DNA from: Acidobacteriaceae bacterium
GTDB lineage: Bacteria > Acidobacteriota > Terriglobia > Terriglobales > Acidobacteriaceae
DNA length: 64,000 bases
Reading direction: 5' to 3'
Assembly: GCA_035944135.1 (NCBI GenBank)
Contig: DASZBM010000010.1
Coordinates: forward strand, 62,001-126,000
A program made the translations under genes and the position numbers. Below, in pieces: positions 52,771-60,940 of the stretch (within the stretch, counting starts at the first letter, position 1; each line of letters begins with the position of its first letter). Under the pieces are notes generated by a model, which worked only from the letters and a program-made list of their open reading frames with translations, was not told the origin of the DNA and ran no database searches.

Positions 52771-54342
52771 ATGCGAACGCAAACCGCAATCCTGATGCGA
52801 ACCCTCTCTCTGCTCCTCGCCTTTAGCATTCCCGTGCTCGCCCAGACCTCTGCACAGCAACCCACGCGCAGCGTCGAGGACACCACACCCGTGCGCCTCG
52901 CGCCCGCTGTCGCCAAGTACGTCAAGTACGACACAGCCAAAAACACCCTATGGCTAGAGCACGTCCGCGTCATCGACGGCACTGGCGCCGCCCCCGTCGA
53001 AGATGCCACCGTCATCCTGCTCAACGGCAAGATTGCCGCCGTCATTCCACCGCGCCACATGGAAGCCAACGAAGGCCACATGGCGACGTGGTCTTGCACC
53101 GATTGCCCGCCTGCGCTGCACATCGACCTCACCGGCCGCACCATCTTCCCCGGGCTCGTCGGCATGCACAACCACCTGTTCTACCTCACGCGTCCCAACA
53201 CCGACGTGACCGGCGCCTCCGACCCGCCTGTGGTAGTGCCTGAGATGTCCTTCTCCTCGCCGCGGCTCTACCTTGGCGCCGGCGTCACCACCATGCGGAC
53301 CACCGGCTCGGTCGAGCCCTACGAGGACCTCAACCTCCGCGATGCCATCGACAAAGGTATGCTGCCCGGACCGCACATCGACGTCACCGGTCCCTACCTC
53401 GAAGGCCCGGGCGCTTTCGCGCTCGAGATGCACCAGCTCAAAGACGCCGCCGACGCCAAAGCCACCGTCGACTTCTGGGCCGACCAGGGTGTCACCAGCT
53501 TCAAGGCGTACATGAACATCACCCGCGCCGAGCTCAAGGCTGCCATCGACGAAGCCCACAAGCGCGGCCTCAAAATCACCGGCCACCTCTGCTCCGTCAC
53601 CTATCCCGAAGCCGTCGAGCTCGGCATCGACAACCTGGAGCACGGCTTCTACGTCAACACGCAGCTCGACCCCGGCAAGCAGCCCGACATCTGCCCGCGC
53701 ACGCAAGGCATCCCCACTCTCACGAAGATGACGCCCGACACGCCCGAAGCCAAGGCGCTCATCGCCCTGCTCGTCAGCCATCACGTCGCCATCACCTCAA
53801 CGCTGCCTGTCTTCCAGAGCCAGGACCCCGAACACCTGCGCTTCGATCCGCGCATCCTCGAAGCCATGTCGCCCAACACGCGCGAAGCCTACCTGATCAC
53901 TCGCAACAACGAACTGATGCGTGCCGCCGCCAACCCCAAGGCCGCCGCCGAACGCGCGCAGGTGCTCAAAAACGACATGGCCATGGAGCGCGCCTTCTAC
54001 GAAGCCGGCGGTCTTCTCCTCGCCGGTCCTGATCCCACCGGCGACGGAGGCACGCTGCCTGGTTATGCCGACCAGCGCGAACTCGAACTTCTCGTCCAGG
54101 CCGGCTTCACGCCACTTGAAGCCATCAAGATCGGCACGCTCAACGGCGCCACGTTCGAGGGACGCGCCGACCACATCGGCACCATCGCTGAGGGCAAGAA
54201 CGCCGACCTCGTCGTCGTCCGTGGTGACCCCAGCAAAAACATCAACGACATCGAGAACACCGAACTCGTATTCAAAGATGGTGTCGCCTTCGACTCGCAG
54301 GCACTGCTCGACTCAGTCAAAGGTCGTTACGGACAGTACTGA
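52771..54342 (+). CDS. Secreted amidohydrolase family protein
   Basis: A 523-residue precursor; GAGG upstream supports ATG 52771, and the signal peptide ends near VLAQTSA. The urease/amidohydrolase barrel shows VRVIDGTGAAPVEDATVIL, FPGLVGMHNHLFYL (H-x-H pair), VTSFKAYMNI (Lys), GLKITGHLCSV (His), NLEHGFY (His) and LAGPDPTGDGG (Asp). The composite domain closes with GRADHIGTIAEGKNADLVVV. Relatives are imidazolonepropionase- or Xaa-Pro dipeptidase-type enzymes acting on cyclic amides or dipeptides; substrate unknown. The second APEH family gene follows 26 bp later. Confidence 0.9.
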   Translation: MRTQTAILMRTLSLLLAFSIPVLAQTSAQQPTRSVEDTTPVRLAPAVAKYVKYDTAKNTLWLEHVRVIDGTGAAPVEDATVILLNGKIAAVIPPRHMEANEGHMATWSCTDCPPALHIDLTGRTIFPGLVGMHNHLFYLTRPNTDVTGASDPPVVVPEMSFSSPRLYLGAGVTTMRTTGSVEPYEDLNLRDAIDKGMLPGPHIDVTGPYLEGPGAFALEMHQLKDAADAKATVDFWADQGVTSFKAYMNITRAELKAAIDEAHKRGLKITGHLCSVTYPEAVELGIDNLEHGFYVNTQLDPGKQPDICPRTQGIPTLTKMTPDTPEAKALIALLVSHHVAITSTLPVFQSQDPEHLRFDPRILEAMSPNTREAYLITRNNELMRAAANPKAAAERAQVLKNDMAMERAFYEAGGLLLAGPDPTGDGGTLPGYADQRELELLVQAGFTPLEAIKIGTLNGATFEGRADHIGTIAEGKNADLVVVRGDPSKNINDIENTELVFKDGVAFDSQALLDSVKGRYGQY

Positions 54343-54368
54343 CTTCCTCACGCTCGGAGACTTCACGC

Positions 54369-54977
54369 ATGGAGATACACGCCCCAGAGCACGCTATCAA
54401 CACATGGCGAGAATTCTTCATTCACATGGGCACGATCACCCTCGGCCTAGTGATCGCGCTCGGCCTCGAGCAGGCCGCCGAGTGGACGCATCATCGCCAT
54501 CAACTCCACATCGCTGAACAAAACCTGCAGACTGAACTCGAAGCCAACCGGGACACTCTCGCGAAGGACGAGGCACAGCTAGGCCGATCCGGCAAACAAC
54601 TCCTCGCGATACTCCAGGCGATCGATCTCATACATAAGCACGGACGTCCCACATCCATGCAGGCGCAATGGGTTTGGAGCGACCTCGAATCCTCGGCATG
54701 GGACACGGCCCGCAACACCGGCACTACCGCTTACATGTCCTACTCACAGGCCGAGGAGTTCGCCGATCGCTATCACCAACAGGAGCTCATCAACCTGCAG
54801 GCCGACCAGTACATCCACAGCATCTATCTCGTCATGATCCCGTTCGCAGGAGGCAAGAAGCCCGACGACCTTACGCCTGGGGACCTCGACCGCATCCAGC
54901 AATCCACCGAGAACGCCCTCGCCGACCTAGCCCACCTCCAAGCCCTCTGCCGCGGTCTCGACGAAGAGTACAAATGA
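54369..54977 (+). CDS. Membrane-anchored protein of the same unnamed family, copy 2
   Basis: A 202-residue relative of the product at 50030-50644: MEIHAPEHAINTWREFFIHM, membrane helix GTITLGLVIALGLEQAAEW (about 21-39), HHRHQ, then a charged helical region with DTARNTGTTAYMSYSQAEEFADRYHQQELI (about 115-145). That region aligns with the other copy's RTASSTGVLEYMPY block. It probably sits in the inner membrane with the larger domain outside. It may be co-transcribed with the amidohydrolase. Function unknown. Confidence 0.75.
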   Translation: MEIHAPEHAINTWREFFIHMGTITLGLVIALGLEQAAEWTHHRHQLHIAEQNLQTELEANRDTLAKDEAQLGRSGKQLLAILQAIDLIHKHGRPTSMQAQWVWSDLESSAWDTARNTGTTAYMSYSQAEEFADRYHQQELINLQADQYIHSIYLVMIPFAGGKKPDDLTPGDLDRIQQSTENALADLAHLQALCRGLDEEYK

Positions 54978-55026
54978 CGCGGGCGGAAGATATGCCCGTC
55001 CGCAGACCAAAGAATCAGAGCTTCAG

Positions 55027-55539
55027 CTAGCTCGCTCCCTCAAACAACAACTGCTCGTAGATCTCCGCCGTCCCTTCATCGAAGCAGCAGAACTCCACGC
55101 GTTCGACGCCGCAGGCATCGGCCATCTCGCAGCACACGCGCACGGCAGTCTCCGCCGCCGGTCTGCGCGGATATCCATAGATGCCCGTAGAAATCGCCGG
55201 GAATGCGATTGACTTCGCGCCGTGTTCCCTGGCCAGCTCCATGGCGCGCCTGTAGCAACCTGCAAGCTTCTCCGGCTCGCCGCGCGTGCCGCCGTTCCAC
55301 ACCGGCCCGACCGCATGAAACACCCACTTCGCCGGAAGTCGGAATCCGGGAGTGGCCTTTGCGTCGCCCGTCGCGCAACCGCCTAACTTCCTGCACGCGG
55401 CCAGCAACTCAGGGCCGGCTGCACGATGAATCGCTCCATCCGCGCCACCGCCGCCCAGTAACGATGTGTTGGCCGCATTCACAATCGCGTCCACGTTCAG
55501 CCGGGTGATGTCTCCGCGCGTGACCTTGAACTCCGCCAT
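55027..55539 (-). CDS. ymdB: Macro domain protein, YmdB-like O-acetyl-ADP-ribose deacetylase
   Basis: A 170-residue macro domain that should bind ADP-ribose and remove acetyl or ADP-ribosyl groups. Seen: [37 protein letters not shown] (Asn and Asp of the active site), [13 protein letters not shown], and the phosphate loop [14 protein letters not shown]. No partner transferase or sirtuin gene is adjacent. It is convergent with the APEH family gene and upstream of the second gamma-glutamyltransferase on the same strand. Confidence 0.92.
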   Translation of the reverse strand: MAEFKVTRGDITRLNVDAIVNAANTSLLGGGGADGAIHRAAGPELLAACRKLGGCATGDAKATPGFRLPAKWVFHAVGPVWNGGTRGEPEKLAGCYRRAMELAREHGAKSIAFPAISTGIYGYPRRPAAETAVRVCCEMADACGVERVEFCCFDEGTAEIYEQLLFEGAS

Positions 55540-55540
55540 C

Positions 55541-55580
55541 GTCAGTTCCTAACTTCCTAAATCCTTACTCGCTAACTTCC
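55541..55580. repeat. Degenerate 7-8 nt tandem array
   Basis: GTCAGTTC, CTAACTTC, CTAAATC, CTTACTCG, CTAACTTC in succession, filling the gap between the macro-domain gene start and the stop of the second ggt. Confidence 0.6.
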
Positions 55581-55583
55581 ACC

Positions 55584-57449
55584 TCAGTACGCCAGCGCCA
55601 CTGCATCGCACCGCATCTCACTCGCCGCGCGGTACACGCGGTCTGTGTGGCCATCGAAATTCGACTCCGTCACCTCGATGCACTCATAGCGCCCGAAGCC
55701 GCCATCGCTCGGCGCCATCTGCCATCCCAGTGCGATCAGCCTCTCGCGTGTGGCCCGCGGCACACCGGCCTCGAGCCGCAGCACGCCTGTCGGCCCATAG
55801 CCCGGCGCATCTTCGCCCATCGATTGCGAGGATCCCTCGTGGTGCCAGCGCGGACTGTCCGCGGCTGCCTGCACGTCGAGTCCGTAGTCCACGCGGTTCA
55901 CGATGATCTGCGTCTGTCCCTGCGGCTGCATGTCGCCGCCCATTACACCGAAGCTGAGCCAAGGCTTGCCGTTCTTCGCGGCGAAGCCGGGGATGATCGT
56001 TTGGAAGGGCCGCTTGCCCGGCGCGTAGATGTTCGGATGTCCCGGCTGCAGGCTGAAGAGCTGTCCTCGATCCTGGAACATAAATCCGAGCCCATCCGCC
56101 ACAAGCCCCGAGCCCATGCCGCGGAAGTTCGACTGGATCTGCGACACCATCATGCCGTCCCGGTCGGCGACCGTGAAGTATGTCGTATCGCCATGGCTTG
56201 GCGCGGCGCCCGGATAGATCGGCGTCAGGATCGAGTCCATCTTGATGAGCTTGGCGCGCTCTTTCGCATACTCCTTGGACTTCAGCCACTCGGTCGGAAT
56301 CTTTGCGAAGTGCGGGTCCGCGTAGAAGCGCGCCCGATCCTCGTATGCAAGACGCTTGGCCTCGACCATCACGTGCAGTGCCTCGGGAGACTGAAAGCCC
56401 ATGCTGCGGATATCGAACTGCTCGATGATATTCAGCATCTGCAGCGTGGCGAGCCCCTGCGTGTTCGCGTCCATCGCGTAGACCGTCACGCCGCGATAGT
56501 CCGTGTCGAGCGGCGCGGGCCACTCCGCCTCGTGCGCCGCTAAATCCTCGCGCGTCATCCATCCGCCGATACGCCTGAAGTACGCCTGAATCGTGTCCGC
56601 GATGGGGCCGTTGTAGAACGCATCGCGGCCACCCTCGGCAATCATGCGATAGGTGCGCGCGAGATCAGGATTGCGAAAGACTTCGCCTTCGTTGGGCGCG
56701 CGGCCGCCGGGCATGTACGTGTGCTTCGCGTTGTCGATCTCCTCAATCTTCGACCCAGCGCGCACGAACGCCGCCATGTTGCGCTTGATGTAGTAGCCGA
56801 TAATCTGCGGTACCGGCGCGCCGGCCTCGCAGTAGTGAATCGCCGGCTCGAAGAGCTCCGCCCATTTCAATTTGCCGTAGCGCTGATGCAGCGCCCACCA
56901 TCCGCCCAGCGCACCTGGAACTGACACCGCGACGGCGCCAAACGGCGGAAGCACCTGCTTGCCGTCGACGGTCACGGCATGCTTCTGCACGGTCTCGAGC
57001 GACAAGCCCTTCGGAGATTTGCCGGAGCTCGCCATGCTCGCGAGCTTCTGCGTCTTCGGGTCCCAGACAAACGCATAGCAGTCGCCGCCGAGGCCAGAGC
57101 TTACGGGCTCCACAAGGCCCAGCACCGCATTCGCCGCAACGGCCGCATCGGCCGCGCTGCCTCCGCGCTTCAGCATCTCGATGGCGGCTTGGGTCGCCAG
57201 CGGGTGCGCCGTTCCTGCGGCGCCGTTGCACCCTAAAGCGGCGGAGCGGGAGGCGAAGCTCGCGCCTGCGGGGCGGTCGCCGGCGTGGACGTCCGGGCGG
57301 ATGAACTTATCTTCGCCGGGCGCCTGGAACTTCGGCAGATCGGCCTGATCCTGCGGGGCGCCTGCCTGCGCATGGACGTTTACAGCGGGCAGAATCGCCG
57401 CTGCGGCAGCGGCTGCTGGAAAGGTGGCGAGAAACTGACGGCGGCGCAT
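55584..57449 (-). CDS. Gamma-glutamyltransferase family protein (YwrD-like)
   Basis: A 621-residue Ntn-hydrolase. MRRRQFLATFPAAAAAAAI is a Tat-like or Sec signal. Seen: GCNGAAGTAHPLATQAAIEMLKRGGSAADAAVAANAVLGL, SSGLGGDCYAFVWD, the autoprocessing site HGDTTYFTVAD (first Thr as nucleophile) and FGVMGGDMQPQGQTQI, replacing the classical GSPGGS. That variant marks the YwrD/cephalosporin-acylase-like branch, so the substrate may be other gamma-glutamyl amides. It differs clearly from the classical ggt at 2201. Confidence 0.9.
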   Translation of the reverse strand: MRRRQFLATFPAAAAAAAILPAVNVHAQAGAPQDQADLPKFQAPGEDKFIRPDVHAGDRPAGASFASRSAALGCNGAAGTAHPLATQAAIEMLKRGGSAADAAVAANAVLGLVEPVSSGLGGDCYAFVWDPKTQKLASMASSGKSPKGLSLETVQKHAVTVDGKQVLPPFGAVAVSVPGALGGWWALHQRYGKLKWAELFEPAIHYCEAGAPVPQIIGYYIKRNMAAFVRAGSKIEEIDNAKHTYMPGGRAPNEGEVFRNPDLARTYRMIAEGGRDAFYNGPIADTIQAYFRRIGGWMTREDLAAHEAEWPAPLDTDYRGVTVYAMDANTQGLATLQMLNIIEQFDIRSMGFQSPEALHVMVEAKRLAYEDRARFYADPHFAKIPTEWLKSKEYAKERAKLIKMDSILTPIYPGAAPSHGDTTYFTVADRDGMMVSQIQSNFRGMGSGLVADGLGFMFQDRGQLFSLQPGHPNIYAPGKRPFQTIIPGFAAKNGKPWLSFGVMGGDMQPQGQTQIIVNRVDYGLDVQAAADSPRWHHEGSSQSMGEDAPGYGPTGVLRLEAGVPRATRERLIALGWQMAPSDGGFGRYECIEVTESNFDGHTDRVYRAASEMRCDAVALAY

Positions 57450-57529
57450 TTTGGCTCGGATCTCCTCAGCTCAAGGATGTGCACCAAACTAACACCCTGC
57501 CGTGGTTGATACACTCAAGCCTGTCTGCA

Positions 57530-58639
57530 ATGAGCCTTAAAGCCAAGATCGAAGCCGTCATCTACGCCTCGGAAGAGCCCGTCACGCTCGCCCAACTTGT
57601 CAGCCTGCTTGGGGTGGAGGGGCAAGCCGAACTCGATGCCCTCGCCGACCAGCAGGAGTCGCTTCCGCTGGAAGAAAGCGAAGCGCAGAGCACTGTCGAC
57701 CCTGAAGCTCTCAACGCCGAGGCGACTGGCGAAGTGGTTGAAGCCGCACCGGCTGAATCGGCTGCACCCGCCGAGGAATCTGCGCCGCAGCCCGAAGGAT
57801 TGGCTGAGCCGGAGGGTGCGCCTGAGCCCGCGGCACCTGCACCGGAGGCGGCTGCGAAGTCCGATGCCGCTGCTGCTCGTGCACGGGAGCGCCGTCTCCG
57901 CGACCACTTTCGCTCCATCCTCGACCAACTCATGAAGGACTATGCGAGCGAGGAGCGCGGGCTCGAGATTCGCGAGGTGGCCGGCGGTTTCCGCTTCGCC
58001 ACCAAGCCGGAGTACCACGACGCGGTACGAGGCTTCGTGAAATCGCTGAAGCCGCCATTGAAGCTGTCGCTGCAGGCGCTCGAGACGCTGGCCGTAATTG
58101 CGTACAAACAGCCGATCACCGCGCCGGAGATTTCGGAGATTCGCGGCGTGGATTCCGGCGGCGTCCTTGGGTCGCTGATGGCGCGCAAGCTTGTCGCGAC
58201 GGCCGGGCGGAAGCAGGTGATCGGGCGGCCGATTCTCTACAAGACGACCAAGGATTTCCTCGTTCGCTTTGGCCTCAAGGACATCAACGAGCTTCCCAGC
58301 ATCGAAGAGTTCGAGAAGATGGCCAACGAGTTTGCCGAGGCTGTTCAGGAGGAGATTTCGATGCCGTCCGCCGAAGGATCAACCCGCCGCTCTGAAGAAG
58401 ACGTCAGCGCCAATGTGCACGAGTCGCAGGCTGACGGCGTGCCGTACAGCGAAGAGAATCTCAACGATGAAACTCCCTCCGCCGTGCCGGATGGCGCCGC
58501 TGACGAGGTCCTCATTGATGGGCGCATCTCCGGCCTGCCGCCAAACTACGACGCAGAAGACCAGCCAGAAGGCGACGCGGTGGATAGTCCTGCCATTGAC
58601 GCCGAGGTGCAGTCGCACGAGCGCGACGGCGGGGCGTAA
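57530..58639 (+). CDS. scpB: Chromosome segregation protein ScpB with large acidic insert
   Basis: The kleisin-partner winged-helix protein of the SMC-ScpAB complex, needed for chromosome compaction. Conserved parts: SLKAKIEAVIYASEEPVTLAQLVSLL (1-27), LEIREVAGGFRFATKPEY (about 145), LSLQALETLAVIAYKQPITAPEISEIRGVDSGGVL and GRPILYKTTKDFLVRFGLKDINELP. Unlike usual ScpB (about 180-200 aa), an A/E/P-rich stretch of about 90 residues splits the first winged helix (about 31-120). An acidic tail of about 85 residues follows. scpA is not in the window. ATG 57530 was chosen. Confidence 0.92.
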   Translation: MSLKAKIEAVIYASEEPVTLAQLVSLLGVEGQAELDALADQQESLPLEESEAQSTVDPEALNAEATGEVVEAAPAESAAPAEESAPQPEGLAEPEGAPEPAAPAPEAAAKSDAAAARARERRLRDHFRSILDQLMKDYASEERGLEIREVAGGFRFATKPEYHDAVRGFVKSLKPPLKLSLQALETLAVIAYKQPITAPEISEIRGVDSGGVLGSLMARKLVATAGRKQVIGRPILYKTTKDFLVRFGLKDINELPSIEEFEKMANEFAEAVQEEISMPSAEGSTRRSEEDVSANVHESQADGVPYSEENLNDETPSAVPDGAADEVLIDGRISGLPPNYDAEDQPEGDAVDSPAIDAEVQSHERDGGA

Positions 58640-58698
58640 GGCATATACTTCTGCGCAGACGCGAGCCGGGCCTAACGCATCCCGGCTTCCAAATTCCG

Positions 58699-58899
58699 AT
58701 GAAGCCTTTCTCGGACATCCCGCCGACCGACCCGCCTGATTCAGTGCCTGACCAGGAGCCGGACGTTCTCGCCACGCCAGAAGGCGACGCCGAATATCCG
58801 CCTGATGAGCCGCTGCAGCCTGGAGAAGTCCCGCCCATCGAACGTCCGCGCGGGAACGAACCGCATTACACGCAGCCGATCCGCAAGGCCCTGGACTGA
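58699..58899 (+). CDS. Small proline-rich hypothetical protein
   Basis: A 66-residue acidic, proline-rich frame (MKPFSDIPPTDPPDSVPDQE at the start; EPHYTQPIRKALD at the end), probably disordered. It lies 59 bp after scpB on the same strand and before a clear terminator, which supports it as a real gene. No family recognised. Confidence 0.5.
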   Translation: MKPFSDIPPTDPPDSVPDQEPDVLATPEGDAEYPPDEPLQPGEVPPIERPRGNEPHYTQPIRKALD

Positions 58900-58954
58900 T
58901 TGCGTCCTCTGCTTGCCATTAGCTGAAAGGTAGACATCCGGTTCGACAACACAC

Positions 58955-58988
58955 AAAAGGCGCAGCCCATGGGCTGCGCCTTTTGTCA
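58955..58988. terminator. Perfect palindromic terminator
   Basis: AAAAGGCGCAGCCCA / TGGGCTGCGCCTTTT, a 15-bp self-complementary stem ending in T4. It ends the scpB transcript and may also stop the convergent gene at 59024. Confidence 0.85.
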
Positions 58989-59023
58989 TTTTTGGGCCCG
59001 GTGGTCCCGTTAATCAGGCCCGG

Positions 59024-59407
59024 TTACTTCTGGGGGGGAGGAGGCGTCGTGGGGGTATTGGACTCGGTGTGAGTCTGAGTCTGGGTGTGGGTCTGGGTGC
59101 TGCCGTCAGGACTTACGACGTCCTGGGAGTTGGTGGTGGTGCGCTGCCCGGCGACGGGGTTCCCGTTGGCGTCATAGTGGCTGGCGTCGGTCTTCTGCTC
59201 GCTGTTTACAGTCGTGCCGTCCGGCAAGGTGGTTTGTGCAGACTTCTTGGCCTTGTGGTGGACGGAGGTCTGGGTCTGGCCATAAGCGTCGGTCGAGGTC
59301 GTGCTTTGTGTGGTCGACTGGCTGGTCTGGGCAGTCTGGGCAAATGCGCCCGCGGTCAGAAACGCGAACGAAAGGGCGGTAGTTGCAAGGGGCTTCAGCA
59401 ATCGCAT
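59024..59407 (-). CDS. Small secreted Thr/Gln-rich protein
   Basis: A 127-residue precursor; MRLLKPLATTALSFAFLTAG is a signal peptide. The mature part is low-complexity T/Q/S/H-rich (STTQSTTSTDAYGQTQTS; TQTHTQTQTHTE) with a short central piece KKSAQTTLPDGTTVNSEQK that may be structured. It ends PPPPQK. Function unknown; a periplasmic or surface role is inferred from the signal peptide. Confidence 0.65.
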   Translation of the reverse strand: MRLLKPLATTALSFAFLTAGAFAQTAQTSQSTTQSTTSTDAYGQTQTSVHHKAKKSAQTTLPDGTTVNSEQKTDASHYDANGNPVAGQRTTTNSQDVVSPDGSTQTHTQTQTHTESNTPTTPPPPQK

Positions 59408-59621
59408 ACGGGTCGTCTCCTGATGCTGCATCCGGGGGCCCGGCCTTTCGTGTCCACTTCCGGCGACGTGCTACCGGAGCCCCGCAGTTCATTGCGGCTG
59501 ATCTCAGCCACGAGTTCTTTGGATGGCTGGTTGCTTGCGGGCGAGGCCCGGTAAAGTGCCTATTTCGCTCGGGTCGCGGAGCGATGGAATGGAGATTGGT
59601 TGCCTTTTTGGTTTCGGAGCG

Positions 59622-59735
59622 TGGGGGAGCCCCCTCCCCGCCGTTTTTGCGTAAAATCTTCATATGTAAAGACTTAGGTCCGGACCTTGATGGGCAAAGT
59701 CTTGAAAACAAAGGATCCGGATGTTTACAGGGGGT
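59622..59735 (+). repeat. Dispersed ~120-nt repeat, copy C
   Basis: GCCCCCTCCCCGCC, GTTTTTGCGTAAAATCTTCA, GACTTAGGTCCGGACCTT, GGGCAAAGTCTTGAAAACAA, then a G-run. Same word order as copies A and B. It lies between the small secreted protein gene and the pseudouridine synthase gene. Confidence 0.75.
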
Positions 59736-59769
59736 GTGGTCGTTTAATAAGGCCGGGATTGGCAGCATA

Positions 59770-60738
59770 ATGAGGTCTATGAAGCAGGCATTGAAGTCAG
59801 CGGGCGAGTCCCCGCGCAGCGGCGAGCGGTTGCAGAAGATATTGGCGCAGGCCGGCATTGCGAGCCGGAGGGCCGCCGAACAGATCATCCTCGACGGGCG
59901 GGTCCAGGTGAATGGCGAGACCGTCACGGAGCTGGGGACGAAGGCCGACCCGACCCGCGACCACATTCGCGTCGACGGCAAGCTGCTGCATGGGCCGGAG
60001 CCGCAGCGCTATTTTGTGCTGAACAAGCCGCGAGGGTATGTGACGACGCTGGACGACCCGGAGGGGCGGCCGACGGTGGCCAGCCTATTGGCGGAGTCGG
60101 CCCAGAAGAAGATCACGGGCGAGCACAAGCGGCTGCCACGGCTGTACCCGGTGGGGAGGCTGGACTACCTGAGCGAAGGGCTCCTGCTGATGACGAATGA
60201 CGGGGCGCTGGCAAACCGGCTCTCGAAGGCCAGTAACGGGGTGCAGAAGACGTACCTGGTGAAGGTCTCGGGCAATCCGTCTGCGCAGGCGCTGGACCAG
60301 CTTCGGCGGGGAATCATGATCGACCGGGGGCGGCTGAACGAGGTTCGCGGCGGACGCCGGGACCGGATTATGACGCAGCCGGCGAAGGTGGAGCAGGTGC
60401 GCGGCGGCGATAATCCGTGGTTCGAGGTGACCCTGACGGAGGGGCGGAACCGGCAGCTCAGGAAGATGTTTGAGGAGATCGGGCACCACGTCGAGAAGAT
60501 CCGGCGGATTGGCTATGGAGCGCTGGTGCTGGATGTGCCGCCGGGAGGGTTCCGGGAGTTGACCATGGGTGAGGTGCAGGCGCTGAACCGGGCCGCGGCG
60601 GGCAAGGCGGTGGAGCGGAAGAAGACGCTGCCGGAGGCCGCTCAGTTGAAGAAGCCGGTGCCGCCGAAGAGGCGGCCGCAGGGATCAGGGAACAGGGATC
60701 AGGGAACAGGCGGGAGGCCGGCAAGGCGGCGTCCGTAG
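59770..60738 (+). CDS. rluB: rRNA pseudouridine synthase, RsuA/RluB family
   Basis: Makes pseudouridine in rRNA (RluB-type, probably 23S). The 322 residues contain an N-terminal S4 RNA-binding domain (RLQKILAQAGIASRRAAEQIILDGRVQVNG), FVLNKPRGYVTT, the catalytic GRLDYLSEGLLLMTND (Asp) and EGRNRQLRKMFEEIGHHVEKIRRIGYG. ATG 59770 or 59779 may be used. A basic C-terminal tail (about 285-322) ends in residues written by a 7-nt tandem array. The symbol is provisional between rluB and rsuA. Confidence 0.9.
   Translation: MRSMKQALKSAGESPRSGERLQKILAQAGIASRRAAEQIILDGRVQVNGETVTELGTKADPTRDHIRVDGKLLHGPEPQRYFVLNKPRGYVTTLDDPEGRPTVASLLAESAQKKITGEHKRLPRLYPVGRLDYLSEGLLLMTNDGALANRLSKASNGVQKTYLVKVSGNPSAQALDQLRRGIMIDRGRLNEVRGGRRDRIMTQPAKVEQVRGGDNPWFEVTLTEGRNRQLRKMFEEIGHHVEKIRRIGYGALVLDVPPGGFRELTMGEVQALNRAAAGKAVERKKTLPEAAQLKKPVPPKRRPQGSGNRDQGTGGRPARRRP
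60681..60710. repeat. 7-nt tandem array within the 3' coding end of rluB
   Basis: GGGATCA, GGGAACA, GGGATCA, GGGAACA: four heptamers or two perfect 14-mers. They are translated as part of the tail (GSGNRDQGTGG). Confidence 0.85.
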
Positions 60739-60796
60739 GGTAAGCACGGGCGTGGTTGGTGGCTGCGGAAGTCCTGCAAGTGGATGTGCGTTCAGC

Positions 60797-60831
60797 TTCG
60801 AGCTACGAGCTTTGAGGTACGAGGTAAGGTG
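60797..60831. repeat. 7-nt tandem array downstream of rluB
   Basis: TTCGAGC, TACGAGC, TTTGAGG, TACGAGG, TAAGGTG. It is non-coding, about 60 bp past the rluB stop. Confidence 0.75.
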
Positions 60832-60902
60832 TGAGTGCTCGTGAGGGCTGTGGCGAAAGCGCGTCTCCTGCGGGTGCAGGACACACGATGCGCGGCACTC
60901 GA

Positions 60903-60928
60903 ACCCGGGCTCGTGCGGGAGCCCGGGT
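60903..60928. terminator. GC-rich hairpin between convergent genes
   Basis: ACCCGGGCTC / GAGCCCGGGT with a 6-nt loop, just before the stop of the minus-strand gene at 60941. There is no T-run, so termination is uncertain. Confidence 0.4.
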
Positions 60929-60940
60929 AACCGAGGAAAC

